A stretch of DNA of 43,237 nucleotides from a virus. The notes beneath the pieces were generated by a model. That model worked only from the letters and a program-made list of their open reading frames with translations. It was not told where the DNA came from and ran no database searches. Where the stretch lies: the IMG/VR virus record IMGVR_UViG_3300034106_004434, positions 1-43,237 of that record, one strand, 5' to 3'. Position numbers and translations under genes: made by a program. Shown one piece after another: positions 16,255 to 26,003 of the stretch (its first letter is position 1; every line of letters begins with the position of its first letter).

Positions 16255-16793
16255 ACGGAAAGCGTTAATTGCGGTTGGCTTAATTTTTCTGTTGTGTCTG
16301 TTTTATTATCCCAATTTATTAATATGGGCAACAGATATTGAGGGAAGGTGCTCTCTATAAAATATAATACATTGTCGTTTTCCCCAAACATACTAGATCC
16401 AACCAATTTAAACCCCGACATCACGGTGCGCAACGTAGTCGGTAGTTGGGCATTAACAGCAATATTTATAACGTAAGGAACAGTATCTCCTAATGTATAA
16501 GCACACACCTGCAGATTAAACGATGATGGGGTTGTATATGTATGAGATACTGGATAATTTCTAGGATCCCCTGGTTCGTCTAGGAAACTTGAGACCACCA
16601 CTTCATCTGATGCCCTGCACGGAAAAAGTGTCACTTCTTGCTTGGTATTGTCTCCCCAAAGATAGCACAGTTTAATCAATTTGTTAGGCAACACAAACGT
16701 GTGGGGAAATATTCTAACCATATAAGGGACATGTCCAGAAACAGCCAAGCCCCCTGAAGATGATAATAAATTGATAGATGTTGAGAAAGCCAT
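16251..16793 (-). CDS. Hypothetical tail-operon protein
   Basis: 180 residues starting MAFSTSINLLSSSGGLAVSGHVPYMVRIFPHTFVLPNKL. It is beta-rich with hydrophobic and small residues and has no recognised family. The ATG at 16793 is chosen over a TTG two codons earlier because a late-promoter motif ATAAATA ends exactly 6 bases upstream, as for three other tail and head genes. It heads the downstream chain of overlapping genes to 9191, which would then be a transcription unit of its own within the tail block. Confidence 0.68.
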   Translation of the reverse strand: MAFSTSINLLSSSGGLAVSGHVPYMVRIFPHTFVLPNKLIKLCYLWGDNTKQEVTLFPCRASDEVVVSSFLDEPGDPRNYPVSHTYTTPSSFNLQVCAYTLGDTVPYVINIAVNAQLPTTLRTVMSGFKLVGSSMFGENDNVLYFIESTFPQYLLPILINWDNKTDTTEKLSQPQLTLSV

Positions 16794-16799
16794 TATCAA

Positions 16800-16806
16800 T
16801 ATTTAT
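16800..16806 (-). promoter_or_regulatory. Putative late promoter (ATAAATA)
   Basis: CATAAATA on the minus strand, in the 32-base gap between the 2023-residue gene and the next gene. The spacer to ATG 16793 is 6 bases (TTGATA). Confidence 0.62.
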
Positions 16807-16825
16807 GGCAATCTATCAAGTAATC

Positions 16826-19800
16826 CTACAAATTTAAAGGGGATTCAGTCAAAATGCAACAGTTCGACGACGCATTTTTCCATAGGGTCGAGTTTACATT
16901 ATTATTAAATAGGAAATTGGACATCAGTTCTTCGAAAGAAACTGGGTTAGTGCCACAAATAAATATAGTCGGCAGCGAAAGAGGAGATAATGACATGGCT
17001 TTCCAAGACCAACAAAACGGTTCCTTGCACGATTGCAGCCCGTTGATGCTTATATCTTCAATGGATAAGAATTTGCGCAGTTGATCCAAACCATCAAATA
17101 ATTGAGATAGGGGTCTATTTAAAGTTTGTGCTGAATGAATCTCATTTTCCCCGATGAAAATTTGGTTGTTGGTAAGAACATCACTGAACGGAATTTTTTG
17201 TAAAATTTGTTCTCCGGGGATTGGATTTAGAGCAAAATATACATACGTCGTGCCACTGGTGGTTTGTTCTGTGACGAGCGCAAAGCTGGCATTTATAGAT
17301 CTTCTGAAATCCTTTAAATTTTGAATAAATCTATTAAACCGTTGATTATAAACCACGGCCGTAGGAAATTGCGCTGGTTCTGTGAGAAGAGCAGACAAAC
17401 TCCAGGACGACGTATTTGTTCCCTCTCCAATCGCATAGAAACTTGGATAGTCCTCTAAGACCAGTGCATAGTGTTTGCCGCCGATCAAAAGACGACGGTC
17501 AAAGCAAGACCGGAAGCATGATATATTGGTTTCCGGGTCTTCTGAAATATTGGCAGACCCCACATAAGCGACGGAAGACGTAAATTTATACAAAACAGTT
17601 GAACTGGTGGCATAAAGGAAATCCCCAGATTCGTCTAACTGTATTAATTTTAGAGTGTCTGTGGTCAGTGGTAGTATTTGATTTTTGAAGAAGTATTGCG
17701 GTTGATTCGGTTCAAAAATATACAATATATTATTAAGTGTCAGAATGTAAATAAATCCGGTGGTGGGATGAACACTAAATGACACAATCTTATTCCCTTC
17801 AAATTCATCAGCATAATAGGTAAACTTATATCCCAAGGAATCTGTATAGGTTTTAACGCAAGCATTATTATAATCCAGAACATATATAGTGTTTTGAACC
17901 TTGGTAATGTGGGTTGGCGCAAAGAATTTATCAGGATCTAATCTATTTCCATAGGCGCCTATGCTGTTATAAAATGTTATAGTTCTCGTATTAGAATCCA
18001 AATTAAAGATACTAATTTTATTGGTTATTTGATTGCTTAGTATTAGAGTTGTATTGTTTTGATCTACCCATATAGAAGCAATCCCAGATACTGGCCCAAT
18101 TAAAGAATTATATCCAATCCACTCCTCGGTAGTTTCCTGGGGTGTTCCTGTATTGGTGAATATTCTTAACTGGTTATCATCTAGAATATAGATATAGTCT
18201 ACATTGCAACAAATATCTAGGACATTTGCAAACCCAGCTTTATCTGCATACGCAAGAACATTAAAGTCTGTCGCATTTGTTTCTATGGTGGACCAGGTGA
18301 TACCCTGCCAAATTCTATTAGTGTTCAGACCAAGCCACCCATAATATGTCTTGGGAGTGTTTGGATTTAGAGTTTTACAGTTTTGGGTAAGATAATCTAG
18401 ATTGTGTTGTAATCTAGTCATAGCCGTATTGAATATGTCTGCGACTCCGAATTCATTAGGCTGGATTAGCACTTCCTCTAAAGAGTAAGGAAATACTAAA
18501 GATGTATTGGATAATGATCTAAAGTCTTCTTGGTTATAACTAGGCCATTCTGGTAAAATATGAATAGGCAGGGCGCTTCCTGTTGTTTGTGTGCCGCCTA
18601 CCTTAAACGCCGTAAAGCTCAAAATCATAGTCCCGGCTGTATTGTATGTTAGATACACCGGGTTTATATTCGCAAGCGTTTGTGTTGCACTACCGTCCCC
18701 CATATTATACGCCCATCCACTTACAGCCGGTGGAACTGGGCTTGGTAATATTTGCACTGTTATTGGGGCTCCTGTTACTTGGTGATATTGGGAAACAAAC
18801 AAAGCATTGGTTGTGCTTGGTTTATAAGCTGAAACATTTATACCACTGGTGGATGGTATTTCAATCGTCTGTGTTTCGGCCAACCACAAATCCATATCTC
18901 CATTATATGCAGAATAAGCAGAAAAGGTGCTTGATGAAATTTTAGCTGCTAAATTAGCATATGCACTTACACTGTAAATGTTAAGATTGTATTCGTTATA
19001 TGTCAATGGCTCGTAAATGTCCCGGCTGTTTTGCAGCAAGAACGAAACGGGATCAAGACCCAAAACTGTCTGCGTATAAGACCAATACGGAGCACTTATA
19101 ACATAGGTAATAGAGGTCTGTCCTTCTATTAAATTTAACGGGGTGTTATCAAGACTAATGGTTGGATAAATGTTTAACTGATTTATACTATTCAAATCTA
19201 TGGACGAAGTGTTGGTGGAAATCGATAGATTTAAAGTAGGATACTCTACAATAGTTGGATTAATATTAAACCCGGTATTTCCAGAGGCACTTGTCGTTTG
19301 GGCTGACATAGCCGGGAAGCTGCTAGTGTATAATGTATTGGTGAATATATTCAATCCCGTATATTGATTACTTTGGGAGGATGGTATGGCTCTGCTGTTG
19401 ATGAACATCTTCAACGGTATACCAGACGCGCTCAAAGACTCCGAATTAATAGGTATAATAACACTACCAGAAAAACTAGATAACGTAGTTGTAATGGGTC
19501 CGGCTATAAAGTCAATAGTCGAAACATCCAACAAGACGGGCGTCGCAGAAACTACAAAGTCTTGTGTGCCGTTAATGTGGTTATTGTAAGCTGACGGCTT
19601 AATTGATATACTGTAATTGTTGTTATCTAATAGGGTTAATTTATTACCACTAGGGGCCCATGTATATGGAGGATAAACTAAAAACTCTGGAGTTATATAG
19701 AACTGGCTGGATGGGACTGTATAAAAACTACCAGTTTGATAGATGTTGTGGGCTATGTCTCCCCATCCATAAGCATAGATGTTAGTAGCACTTAGAGTTA

Positions 19801-22800
19801 TATCTACAGCACTGACCGCTCCGCTGCTTAAATCGAGTTGGTAACTAGAGACTCCAGAGGCCAGTAAAGAATAATTCGTTTGACCCACACCAGAAGACAA
19901 CCATAATAATCTAGTATCCACAGCAGAAATTAGTGACATGGCACTAACATTAGACCGCAGCATATAAACATTGGATCCGTCTGATGGACGAGTAAAAACG
20001 TAGTTGTTTGGGGAAATATCAAATACAGGGGTATTAGCACATAGAGCATATGCTACACTATACACTGCATTAGCTAATGATTTTGATGGGAAGTCATCTA
20101 CTGGAATAGTCAATTCTGCTGTGTCATTCTGTAGGTTGATTGACGCATATACGTTTAAATTTCGAATATTTAACTCACTAGCAACTGGGGTTGTTACTAT
20201 TATAGTTAAACTGGATGCCACCCCATAAGTTGTGGGTGAATGCCAATTATACGGCTGTCCGGCAGAAATTCCGTTTGTAAATACAGCACTGACATTTGCC
20301 GGATTTGGGGTATTATCATAATTCCAGAACCACAACATCGAGGTGCCTTCATTGAAAGCGGATTGCAAATATCCATTGTAACTGGTTAATTGTAAATTAT
20401 AAGTCCTTGTAAGATTCTCATTAGCCGCCGATGCTAATGTAATTAACGGACTTTGACTTTGTCCACTGGATGTGGATATGCCAGTATTGACATTGTAAAA
20501 GGATGTGGTATCTAATGCCTGGGAGGATACTGCAACTGTTATTGGAGATACTCCATAATTGTATATTGTGATGGTATCATTTAAATCATACAACACAACC
20601 GCGCTGTTAGGAATAAATGATGAGGCCTTTATACTGGAAATTATTGGCTGATTTGTGCCGCTGACGCCAACATTTGGTCCTGTAATTCCCCACACTATGT
20701 CTGTGCCATTTAAATCTTTGAACGGATAAGCCGAAACAGAGGTTAGACCGGATATAGAAAGAGTTACCGACCCCACAGATTCATTCAAAACTGTTATGGG
20801 TGTATAATAGACCATTGATTCTGGGCTAATAGTAACATCAATATTCTTAAAACAGTCAGTGAATCCGGCGAAGGTGGAAAGCTTAGGACGTATGTTTAAT
20901 TGTTGTGTTTGGGCTATATCGGTGTTTACATATCCCAAAGTAATTTGGCGGGCTGAAATAGCCGGGAACCATCTATTGGCTGATAGGGGTATAACTAATT
21001 GGTTATAAAGTGGGGCGTCGCCCGCTGATAGTTGTAGGTTGTTTATTAAACTTGGGGATGAACCAGGGAACTCAAAATAAATTTGATCAACGTATGTTTG
21101 GTTATCACAAGAAAATTTACAGGTGGAAAGATCTAAGGACGACTGATGATAATTGGTATATAGCCATGACGACAATGTTACATAACCTGCCCCAGAAGCT
21201 GTCTGAACACTGGTTAGATAATAATTAAAAGATGCTTCCGCGGACAGGGAGGATATCAATTGATGCCCTGAAAGAGATAGCCCATTGGTTGGTGCTAAAC
21301 TGGCTTTGTAAGAATAGTAGTGTGGGGGGAATTTTAAAATCCATTTAGCAGAGACTTCTGCGGAATTAGTATAATTGTGGAAAAATACTGGGTAGTAATT
21401 ATTACACGGTAGGTTAGGAAAGGTTGTGCCGTTTGGTAGTGTGTAATATTCCAGGGATGTTACTGGTTGTATAGCACTAAGAGCAGAAGCACCTACAAAT
21501 ACACCACTAAGGCTAGAAACCCCTATTACTTCCAGTATAAAATTTTGAATATTACCCGTTCCACTATTGGTGTTAGAAAAGTATGGCAGGTCTGCAATAA
21601 ATCTGGCGGATAAATTAAATACGCCAATATTTGCAGCCGAGGCACCTACTTTAATGGTGATCGTATTATTTTGGGGTTGAATATTTAAGACTAAATTGTT
21701 ATTGTCTGGGGCCCACATTGGTAGCGCGGTGTTGCCTTCATATGGGTATAATAGTGTTTGGAAATATTCAACAGAGGCGGAACTCAGTAGCTTGGTAATG
21801 GGGTTGAAGCTACTAAACAGTTGCTGGTTGGTTCTAATGTTGTAATGATTGTATCCGGAATCATTATATTGGGCTGGCGCTTCATCTGCGTATGGGGATA
21901 AATAAGCCGGCGTAATTCCTCCATTCTTTAACACCATAGAATAGGCCCATTCAATAGAATCCGGGCGGATGATTCTTGGGGATATGTGGCTAGGTAAACC
22001 TATATTTAAATTTTGCCAATTGCCTCCTATTTGTTTGGGGATACATGGAAGATTAAAATTTAAAACGGAGCCATTATACAGATTCCCCAATCCATATATA
22101 ATTTGAGTATTATTAGTGGCATATAGAGCCTTTAATTCATAAGCCAGAGCCATGCTAGAGGAGATGGGTGATAATGAATTTATGCTGAGATTGTTAATAT
22201 GGTCTACGACACTACTAGCATCAGCTAATGGATTTACACCACTAATACTAAATACTGTAGTATCCAATATTGCTGCGCTGGTGCTCATGGTCCATACGTC
22301 ATTGCCGCTAATATTTTGATGTATTATATTAGTAGGATATATCACCAGTCTCTGGGGAATGATAACTATGCCGGGATTTTCGATATTATCCGTCGGCGTA
22401 AGTTGTTGATTGTTGATACTGAATACGTTATAGAACGATCCTATTTTGTAATTTGATGAGATATTCCAATCAAATGACACATAATCAGTGCTGCTGGGAG
22501 TTTGATAATTAACATCAAAGTAAAGTAATCCTTGGCCATCAGCGGCTTTGAGAGCCACTGGGAAGGGGCTTAGTTGAGACCTTGTCTGAGCTATTCTAAA
22601 GTTATTGGCTGCAGATGTGCCGCTCGTGCTTGCAAATATGGGGAGTATGTTAACTGGTTGATTTACAGCCACTTGTGGCCATTCAGATAGAGGTGTAGCA
22701 GAAAAATTCTGATAGGTGATACCATTGACCTTGGACAATAAAAATGGGTAATAGTTATTGACTATAGTGTTCGCTTGCACTGCGGATGTTCCACCGTATT

Positions 22801-22897
22801 TGATGAGTGGATTATATACAGAAACTGTATATGACAAAGAAGGCCAGGTTCCTCTTTGCTGGATTCCGAAATAATCTAAAGACGTTAATGCAAACAT
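16826..22897 (-). CDS. 2023-residue tail protein with PKD-like and propeller domains
   Basis: The largest gene in the window. Residues 1 to about 1340 are a long series of Ser/Thr/Tyr/Asn-rich beta domains in which segments such as 'S-T-Y-hydrophobic-P' recur every 100-150 residues, which suggests stacked immunoglobulin-like repeats. A PKD-like domain is near residues 1370-1450, marked by AYNMGDGSATQT and YNTAGTMILSFTAF. Residues ~1550-1810 show NHL-type propeller blades (NVDYIYILDDNQLRIF, QNTIYVLDYNNACVKTY, TTGFIYILTLNNILYIF). The last 190 residues look helical, with Cys-containing stretches (SCKEPFCWSW; SSNCCILTESPLNL). A long rod or wedge-to-fibre linker on the tail is inferred. A late promoter precedes the ATG by 6 bases. 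Confidence 0.8.
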   Translation of the reverse strand: MFALTSLDYFGIQQRGTWPSLSYTVSVYNPLIKYGGTSAVQANTIVNNYYPFLLSKVNGITYQNFSATPLSEWPQVAVNQPVNILPIFASTSGTSAANNFRIAQTRSQLSPFPVALKAADGQGLLYFDVNYQTPSSTDYVSFDWNISSNYKIGSFYNVFSINNQQLTPTDNIENPGIVIIPQRLVIYPTNIIHQNISGNDVWTMSTSAAILDTTVFSISGVNPLADASSVVDHINNLSINSLSPISSSMALAYELKALYATNNTQIIYGLGNLYNGSVLNFNLPCIPKQIGGNWQNLNIGLPSHISPRIIRPDSIEWAYSMVLKNGGITPAYLSPYADEAPAQYNDSGYNHYNIRTNQQLFSSFNPITKLLSSASVEYFQTLLYPYEGNTALPMWAPDNNNLVLNIQPQNNTITIKVGASAANIGVFNLSARFIADLPYFSNTNSGTGNIQNFILEVIGVSSLSGVFVGASALSAIQPVTSLEYYTLPNGTTFPNLPCNNYYPVFFHNYTNSAEVSAKWILKFPPHYYSYKASLAPTNGLSLSGHQLISSLSAEASFNYYLTSVQTASGAGYVTLSSWLYTNYHQSSLDLSTCKFSCDNQTYVDQIYFEFPGSSPSLINNLQLSAGDAPLYNQLVIPLSANRWFPAISARQITLGYVNTDIAQTQQLNIRPKLSTFAGFTDCFKNIDVTISPESMVYYTPITVLNESVGSVTLSISGLTSVSAYPFKDLNGTDIVWGITGPNVGVSGTNQPIISSIKASSFIPNSAVVLYDLNDTITIYNYGVSPITVAVSSQALDTTSFYNVNTGISTSSGQSQSPLITLASAANENLTRTYNLQLTSYNGYLQSAFNEGTSMLWFWNYDNTPNPANVSAVFTNGISAGQPYNWHSPTTYGVASSLTIIVTTPVASELNIRNLNVYASINLQNDTAELTIPVDDFPSKSLANAVYSVAYALCANTPVFDISPNNYVFTRPSDGSNVYMLRSNVSAMSLISAVDTRLLWLSSGVGQTNYSLLASGVSSYQLDLSSGAVSAVDITLSATNIYAYGWGDIAHNIYQTGSFYTVPSSQFYITPEFLVYPPYTWAPSGNKLTLLDNNNYSISIKPSAYNNHINGTQDFVVSATPVLLDVSTIDFIAGPITTTLSSFSGSVIIPINSESLSASGIPLKMFINSRAIPSSQSNQYTGLNIFTNTLYTSSFPAMSAQTTSASGNTGFNINPTIVEYPTLNLSISTNTSSIDLNSINQLNIYPTISLDNTPLNLIEGQTSITYVISAPYWSYTQTVLGLDPVSFLLQNSRDIYEPLTYNEYNLNIYSVSAYANLAAKISSSTFSAYSAYNGDMDLWLAETQTIEIPSTSGINVSAYKPSTTNALFVSQYHQVTGAPITVQILPSPVPPAVSGWAYNMGDGSATQTLANINPVYLTYNTAGTMILSFTAFKVGGTQTTGSALPIHILPEWPSYNQEDFRSLSNTSLVFPYSLEEVLIQPNEFGVADIFNTAMTRLQHNLDYLTQNCKTLNPNTPKTYYGWLGLNTNRIWQGITWSTIETNATDFNVLAYADKAGFANVLDICCNVDYIYILDDNQLRIFTNTGTPQETTEEWIGYNSLIGPVSGIASIWVDQNNTTLILSNQITNKISIFNLDSNTRTITFYNSIGAYGNRLDPDKFFAPTHITKVQNTIYVLDYNNACVKTYTDSLGYKFTYYADEFEGNKIVSFSVHPTTGFIYILTLNNILYIFEPNQPQYFFKNQILPLTTDTLKLIQLDESGDFLYATSSTVLYKFTSSVAYVGSANISEDPETNISCFRSCFDRRLLIGGKHYALVLEDYPSFYAIGEGTNTSSWSLSALLTEPAQFPTAVVYNQRFNRFIQNLKDFRRSINASFALVTEQTTSGTTYVYFALNPIPGEQILQKIPFSDVLTNNQIFIGENEIHSAQTLNRPLSQLFDGLDQLRKFLSIEDISINGLQSCKEPFCWSWKAMSLSPLSLPTIFICGTNPVSFEELMSNFLFNNNVNSTLWKNASSNCCILTESPLNL

Positions 22898-22903
22898 TAA
22901 TAC

Positions 22904-22910
22904 TATTTAG
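22904..22910 (-). promoter_or_regulatory. Putative late promoter (CTAAATA)
   Basis: CTAAATA in the 29-base gap upstream of the 2023-residue gene, exactly 6 bases before ATG 22897. Confidence 0.58.
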
Positions 22911-22926
22911 TTGCCCAGACGAATTG

Positions 22927-25900
22927 TCATGGAAAAATATAATAATATAGGGAACCAGGACGCAAGAAAATCCCACCAAACATATTGAGAAACGCGCGGT
23001 CGATGAGGTTATCTGAGTTATTCAGTCGCAAACCGTTCATTAACTCAAAGGAAAAGATAGTATCTAAGATCTGTTCGTCCCCCATCCAAGCGGAAATGCT
23101 GGAGTTTGATGATAGTAGATTGGTTTGTGTGTTTTTCCAGTCTATTATCCCCTGTGCCATAGTATTATTGGATTTAGGTATAAACTGATAAAACTCATAA
23201 TAGTCAGACCAATTATCCCCCAGGGCCATGGAAGAAACCCAACTACTTAAAGAGTATGTCGATTGATTATTAAATTCTCCTAAAGATACTACCCTAAAAT
23301 CTCCTAAAGATCTGGTGTTTAATATCACACATTGTCCGGCAGTTAATATATCACTAGTTGTTAACAGGCCTCCCCGATTGTTTGGCTTATACTCTCCACA
23401 CAGCGGGCATATATGATTAGATTCGCTATCTTTTACAGTATAAACACTCTGACAATGGCACGGAGCCCCTAATAGTTTATTAAAGGATATACTAGCCAAG
23501 TTCATCCATCGTTGAATGGCTTCTGGATATGCTAATTTATAATCATCAGTTTCCAACCCAACCATTTGGGCTAGACTATACAACTCATTAATGTTACAAG
23601 TATCTATGTTTTGGGTGTTGTTTAGCCAATTAGATATTTTTTCATATGCCACTACACCCAAATCCTGATATTGCAGAGGAGCCTGGCCAAAAATACCACC
23701 AAGATATTCATCAAACAATACAGGGCTTTGTTGCATGGCTGGTAGCAGAGCCAGTTCTTTTATTTTACTAGCCATGTCATATGATTCATTCTTTTTATAT
23801 ATGCTGTGTGGATTAGAGCACAGCATATCAAACATGGTCGATATACCTGTTAAGGAAATAGTGGAGGTGCCAGTCGTATAATTGCTAATGGATGTGCCAT
23901 AGCGATTAACCCATTGCCAACCAGTCCAGTCCCCGATAGAAGATAAGCTTGGAGCCGCAGAATTGTAATGTGTTTGGGTGAGCCCGTCATCGTCTATATT
24001 AAAACTAAGGCCTGGAGGATTGATTCTAAATTTTGAGGTTTCGCTGCCAGACAAATCAATAACATGTATATTGTTGGTATTATTATTCAATACCAATATA
24101 TTGGGTGGTAAAAATTGCATACCTCCAAAGCTGCTGACGCTTAAATTATAATAGGATAGTGCACTGGTGTTTGTATTATAGGTTCCTAAAACATTTGTTC
24201 CACATGTAAACCAGGGATGTTGTTTGTCATCCACCGTAATGAACCTGATACCAGAATATGGAATAGTTATACTTTGTTCAATAGTCGTCGCTGATAGTCT
24301 TAATATATAAGAACTATTGCTACTGGTCATAGTGATCCAAGTTTTATTATTTCTATCCACAACAATGCCTTTAGGCACCGAGCTGACCGCGAGCACCGCC
24401 GAAGATTCATAGAATCCTGAATTGTTGTATTTTGTTATAAATCCGGCACTAGTATTATAACCTATACTCCAGAAATTATTATAGACGTCTGGAGATCCTC
24501 CATATATAGTCGCGGTATTTGCAGCAGAACCACCCATACTTATATTCGTTCCAGATATCAAAATAACTGCTGTGGACGGCTGAAGTGTAACCCATAGGTT
24601 CTTATTAGAATCCAAGTAAATAGACTCTAACTTAACATTGGAGTTGTTGATAGTGGATGTAAGGTCTATGCTAGTCAGTAATGTGTTCTTAGAATCTCTC
24701 TTCTGTATTATAGAAAATTCCTGATTTCCAGCCCATGTGTTATTGTCAGGGAAAGATTCAATGGCAAAACTGTTGGGGGTTTTGGTTATATAAAAATCAG
24801 AAACCTGAGCTTTGTTAATATTGGGATTATCAGCAGACAGCCATGTAGGTAATAACTGTATTTTAGATATAGTTCCTAGTGTTGGATTAGACGCCCAGGC
24901 CGCAACAGGCAACCAATTAGCTGAAAGGGCTGAAAGGGTCGTCGTTGCCACTGCTGAAATTTGGGCAGATGTAGAAGAGATAGTGCTGTTTAACGACCCT
25001 TTAATAAATCCAACAGCACCATAAGAATCCAGCAATACTGAAAGGTTTCCAGAAACAGGGCTGGTGGCTGAAAGGGTTGCACTTGAGAAACTATCAAAAT
25101 TATGGTAATGGCTTAAATTACCAGCTGAAAAATATGGAATAAAAGTATTCGTCTCATCCTCTTGATATGTTAAGGATACCACAAGGGGGTAACTTACGGC
25201 TGTCCATTTTGGATTAGTAAGATCCCAAATGGCGTTTTCTGATATCTTTAGTTTGTCGGGGTTTCGTTGATAAAAAATATAAGGCTGAACCTCTTGAGCC
25301 AGGCTATTACTAAATGATGGAAGGGCGTTTTGAGTAGATCTATTAGGATCGAACGACCTGGTCGCGCTGGTCTCTAATGTGGCTAGAATAGTGGAGTAAG
25401 GTAAGCCATCCAAATATTGATCTATGTTATAACTATCATCAATAAAATAAAATTCCGCGGTTCCTGTGTAACCGATAATACCATTCGCCCCATATAGCGG
25501 TAAATCCTCAGTCTTTATTCTGTCTATTTTATTGCCAGATAAATCTAGAAATCTCCATTGAGGCTCCAAAAAATCCCATTTGCTTGCTTTTATTTTTTCT
25601 GGTGTTGATCTGGAATACAGAGCATATAGATCCACCCAATGTTCCCCTGGTGTTATTGAGGTGATTCTAACTCTAAATGGAGCGAGCGGATAGTGGCCTG
25701 CTAGTGTAGGAGGAGGAACCCTCTCAAAACTAATAGATTCTTGTATTAAGTAACTGGCAGATACTGATCCGGTTACACTGAAAACTTCTCGCGATGGCGT
25801 TGTTACTTGAAGTGTTGGGGTAAACCGTCCAGGAGAAGAATATACGTGTTGAGGTTCTTTAGTATTGACATAACCAAAATCTCCAAAATTCCAAAAATAC

Positions 25901-26001
25901 TGAGCCCCTGGTATAGCAGCAGAGGTTCCTGTGGGAGTAAAACTAAAATCAGTAATTCCCACATATCCAGAAACTGGACTAACATTAAACGATAAATCCA
26001 T
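22927..26001 (-). CDS. 1024-residue baseplate-associated protein (PKD, propeller, Cys motif)
   Basis: An N-terminal PKD domain (about residues 5-85) is clear from FSFTPTG, QYFWNFGDFG and QHVYSSPGRFTPTLQV. Residues ~440-680 contain propeller-like blades (DSNKNLWVTLQPS, DRNNKTWITMTSS, DDKQHPWFTCG) of the streptogramin-lyase/NHL type. Near residue 850, CHCQ and CPLCGEYK, about 16 residues apart, form a probable zinc-ribbon. The gene directly follows gp6 on the same strand. In T4, gene 7 (a wedge protein of about 1030 residues) follows gene 6, so this could be a positional counterpart of gp7. I see no sequence proof of homology. The start follows the gp6 stop within 3 bases. Confidence 0.78.
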   Translation of the reverse strand: MDLSFNVSPVSGYVGITDFSFTPTGTSAAIPGAQYFWNFGDFGYVNTKEPQHVYSSPGRFTPTLQVTTPSREVFSVTGSVSASYLIQESISFERVPPPTLAGHYPLAPFRVRITSITPGEHWVDLYALYSRSTPEKIKASKWDFLEPQWRFLDLSGNKIDRIKTEDLPLYGANGIIGYTGTAEFYFIDDSYNIDQYLDGLPYSTILATLETSATRSFDPNRSTQNALPSFSNSLAQEVQPYIFYQRNPDKLKISENAIWDLTNPKWTAVSYPLVVSLTYQEDETNTFIPYFSAGNLSHYHNFDSFSSATLSATSPVSGNLSVLLDSYGAVGFIKGSLNSTISSTSAQISAVATTTLSALSANWLPVAAWASNPTLGTISKIQLLPTWLSADNPNINKAQVSDFYITKTPNSFAIESFPDNNTWAGNQEFSIIQKRDSKNTLLTSIDLTSTINNSNVKLESIYLDSNKNLWVTLQPSTAVILISGTNISMGGSAANTATIYGGSPDVYNNFWSIGYNTSAGFITKYNNSGFYESSAVLAVSSVPKGIVVDRNNKTWITMTSSNSSYILRLSATTIEQSITIPYSGIRFITVDDKQHPWFTCGTNVLGTYNTNTSALSYYNLSVSSFGGMQFLPPNILVLNNNTNNIHVIDLSGSETSKFRINPPGLSFNIDDDGLTQTHYNSAAPSLSSIGDWTGWQWVNRYGTSISNYTTGTSTISLTGISTMFDMLCSNPHSIYKKNESYDMASKIKELALLPAMQQSPVLFDEYLGGIFGQAPLQYQDLGVVAYEKISNWLNNTQNIDTCNINELYSLAQMVGLETDDYKLAYPEAIQRWMNLASISFNKLLGAPCHCQSVYTVKDSESNHICPLCGEYKPNNRGGLLTTSDILTAGQCVILNTRSLGDFRVVSLGEFNNQSTYSLSSWVSSMALGDNWSDYYEFYQFIPKSNNTMAQGIIDWKNTQTNLLSSNSSISAWMGDEQILDTIFSFELMNGLRLNNSDNLIDRAFLNMFGGIFLRPGSLYYYIFP

Positions 26002-26003
26002 AA

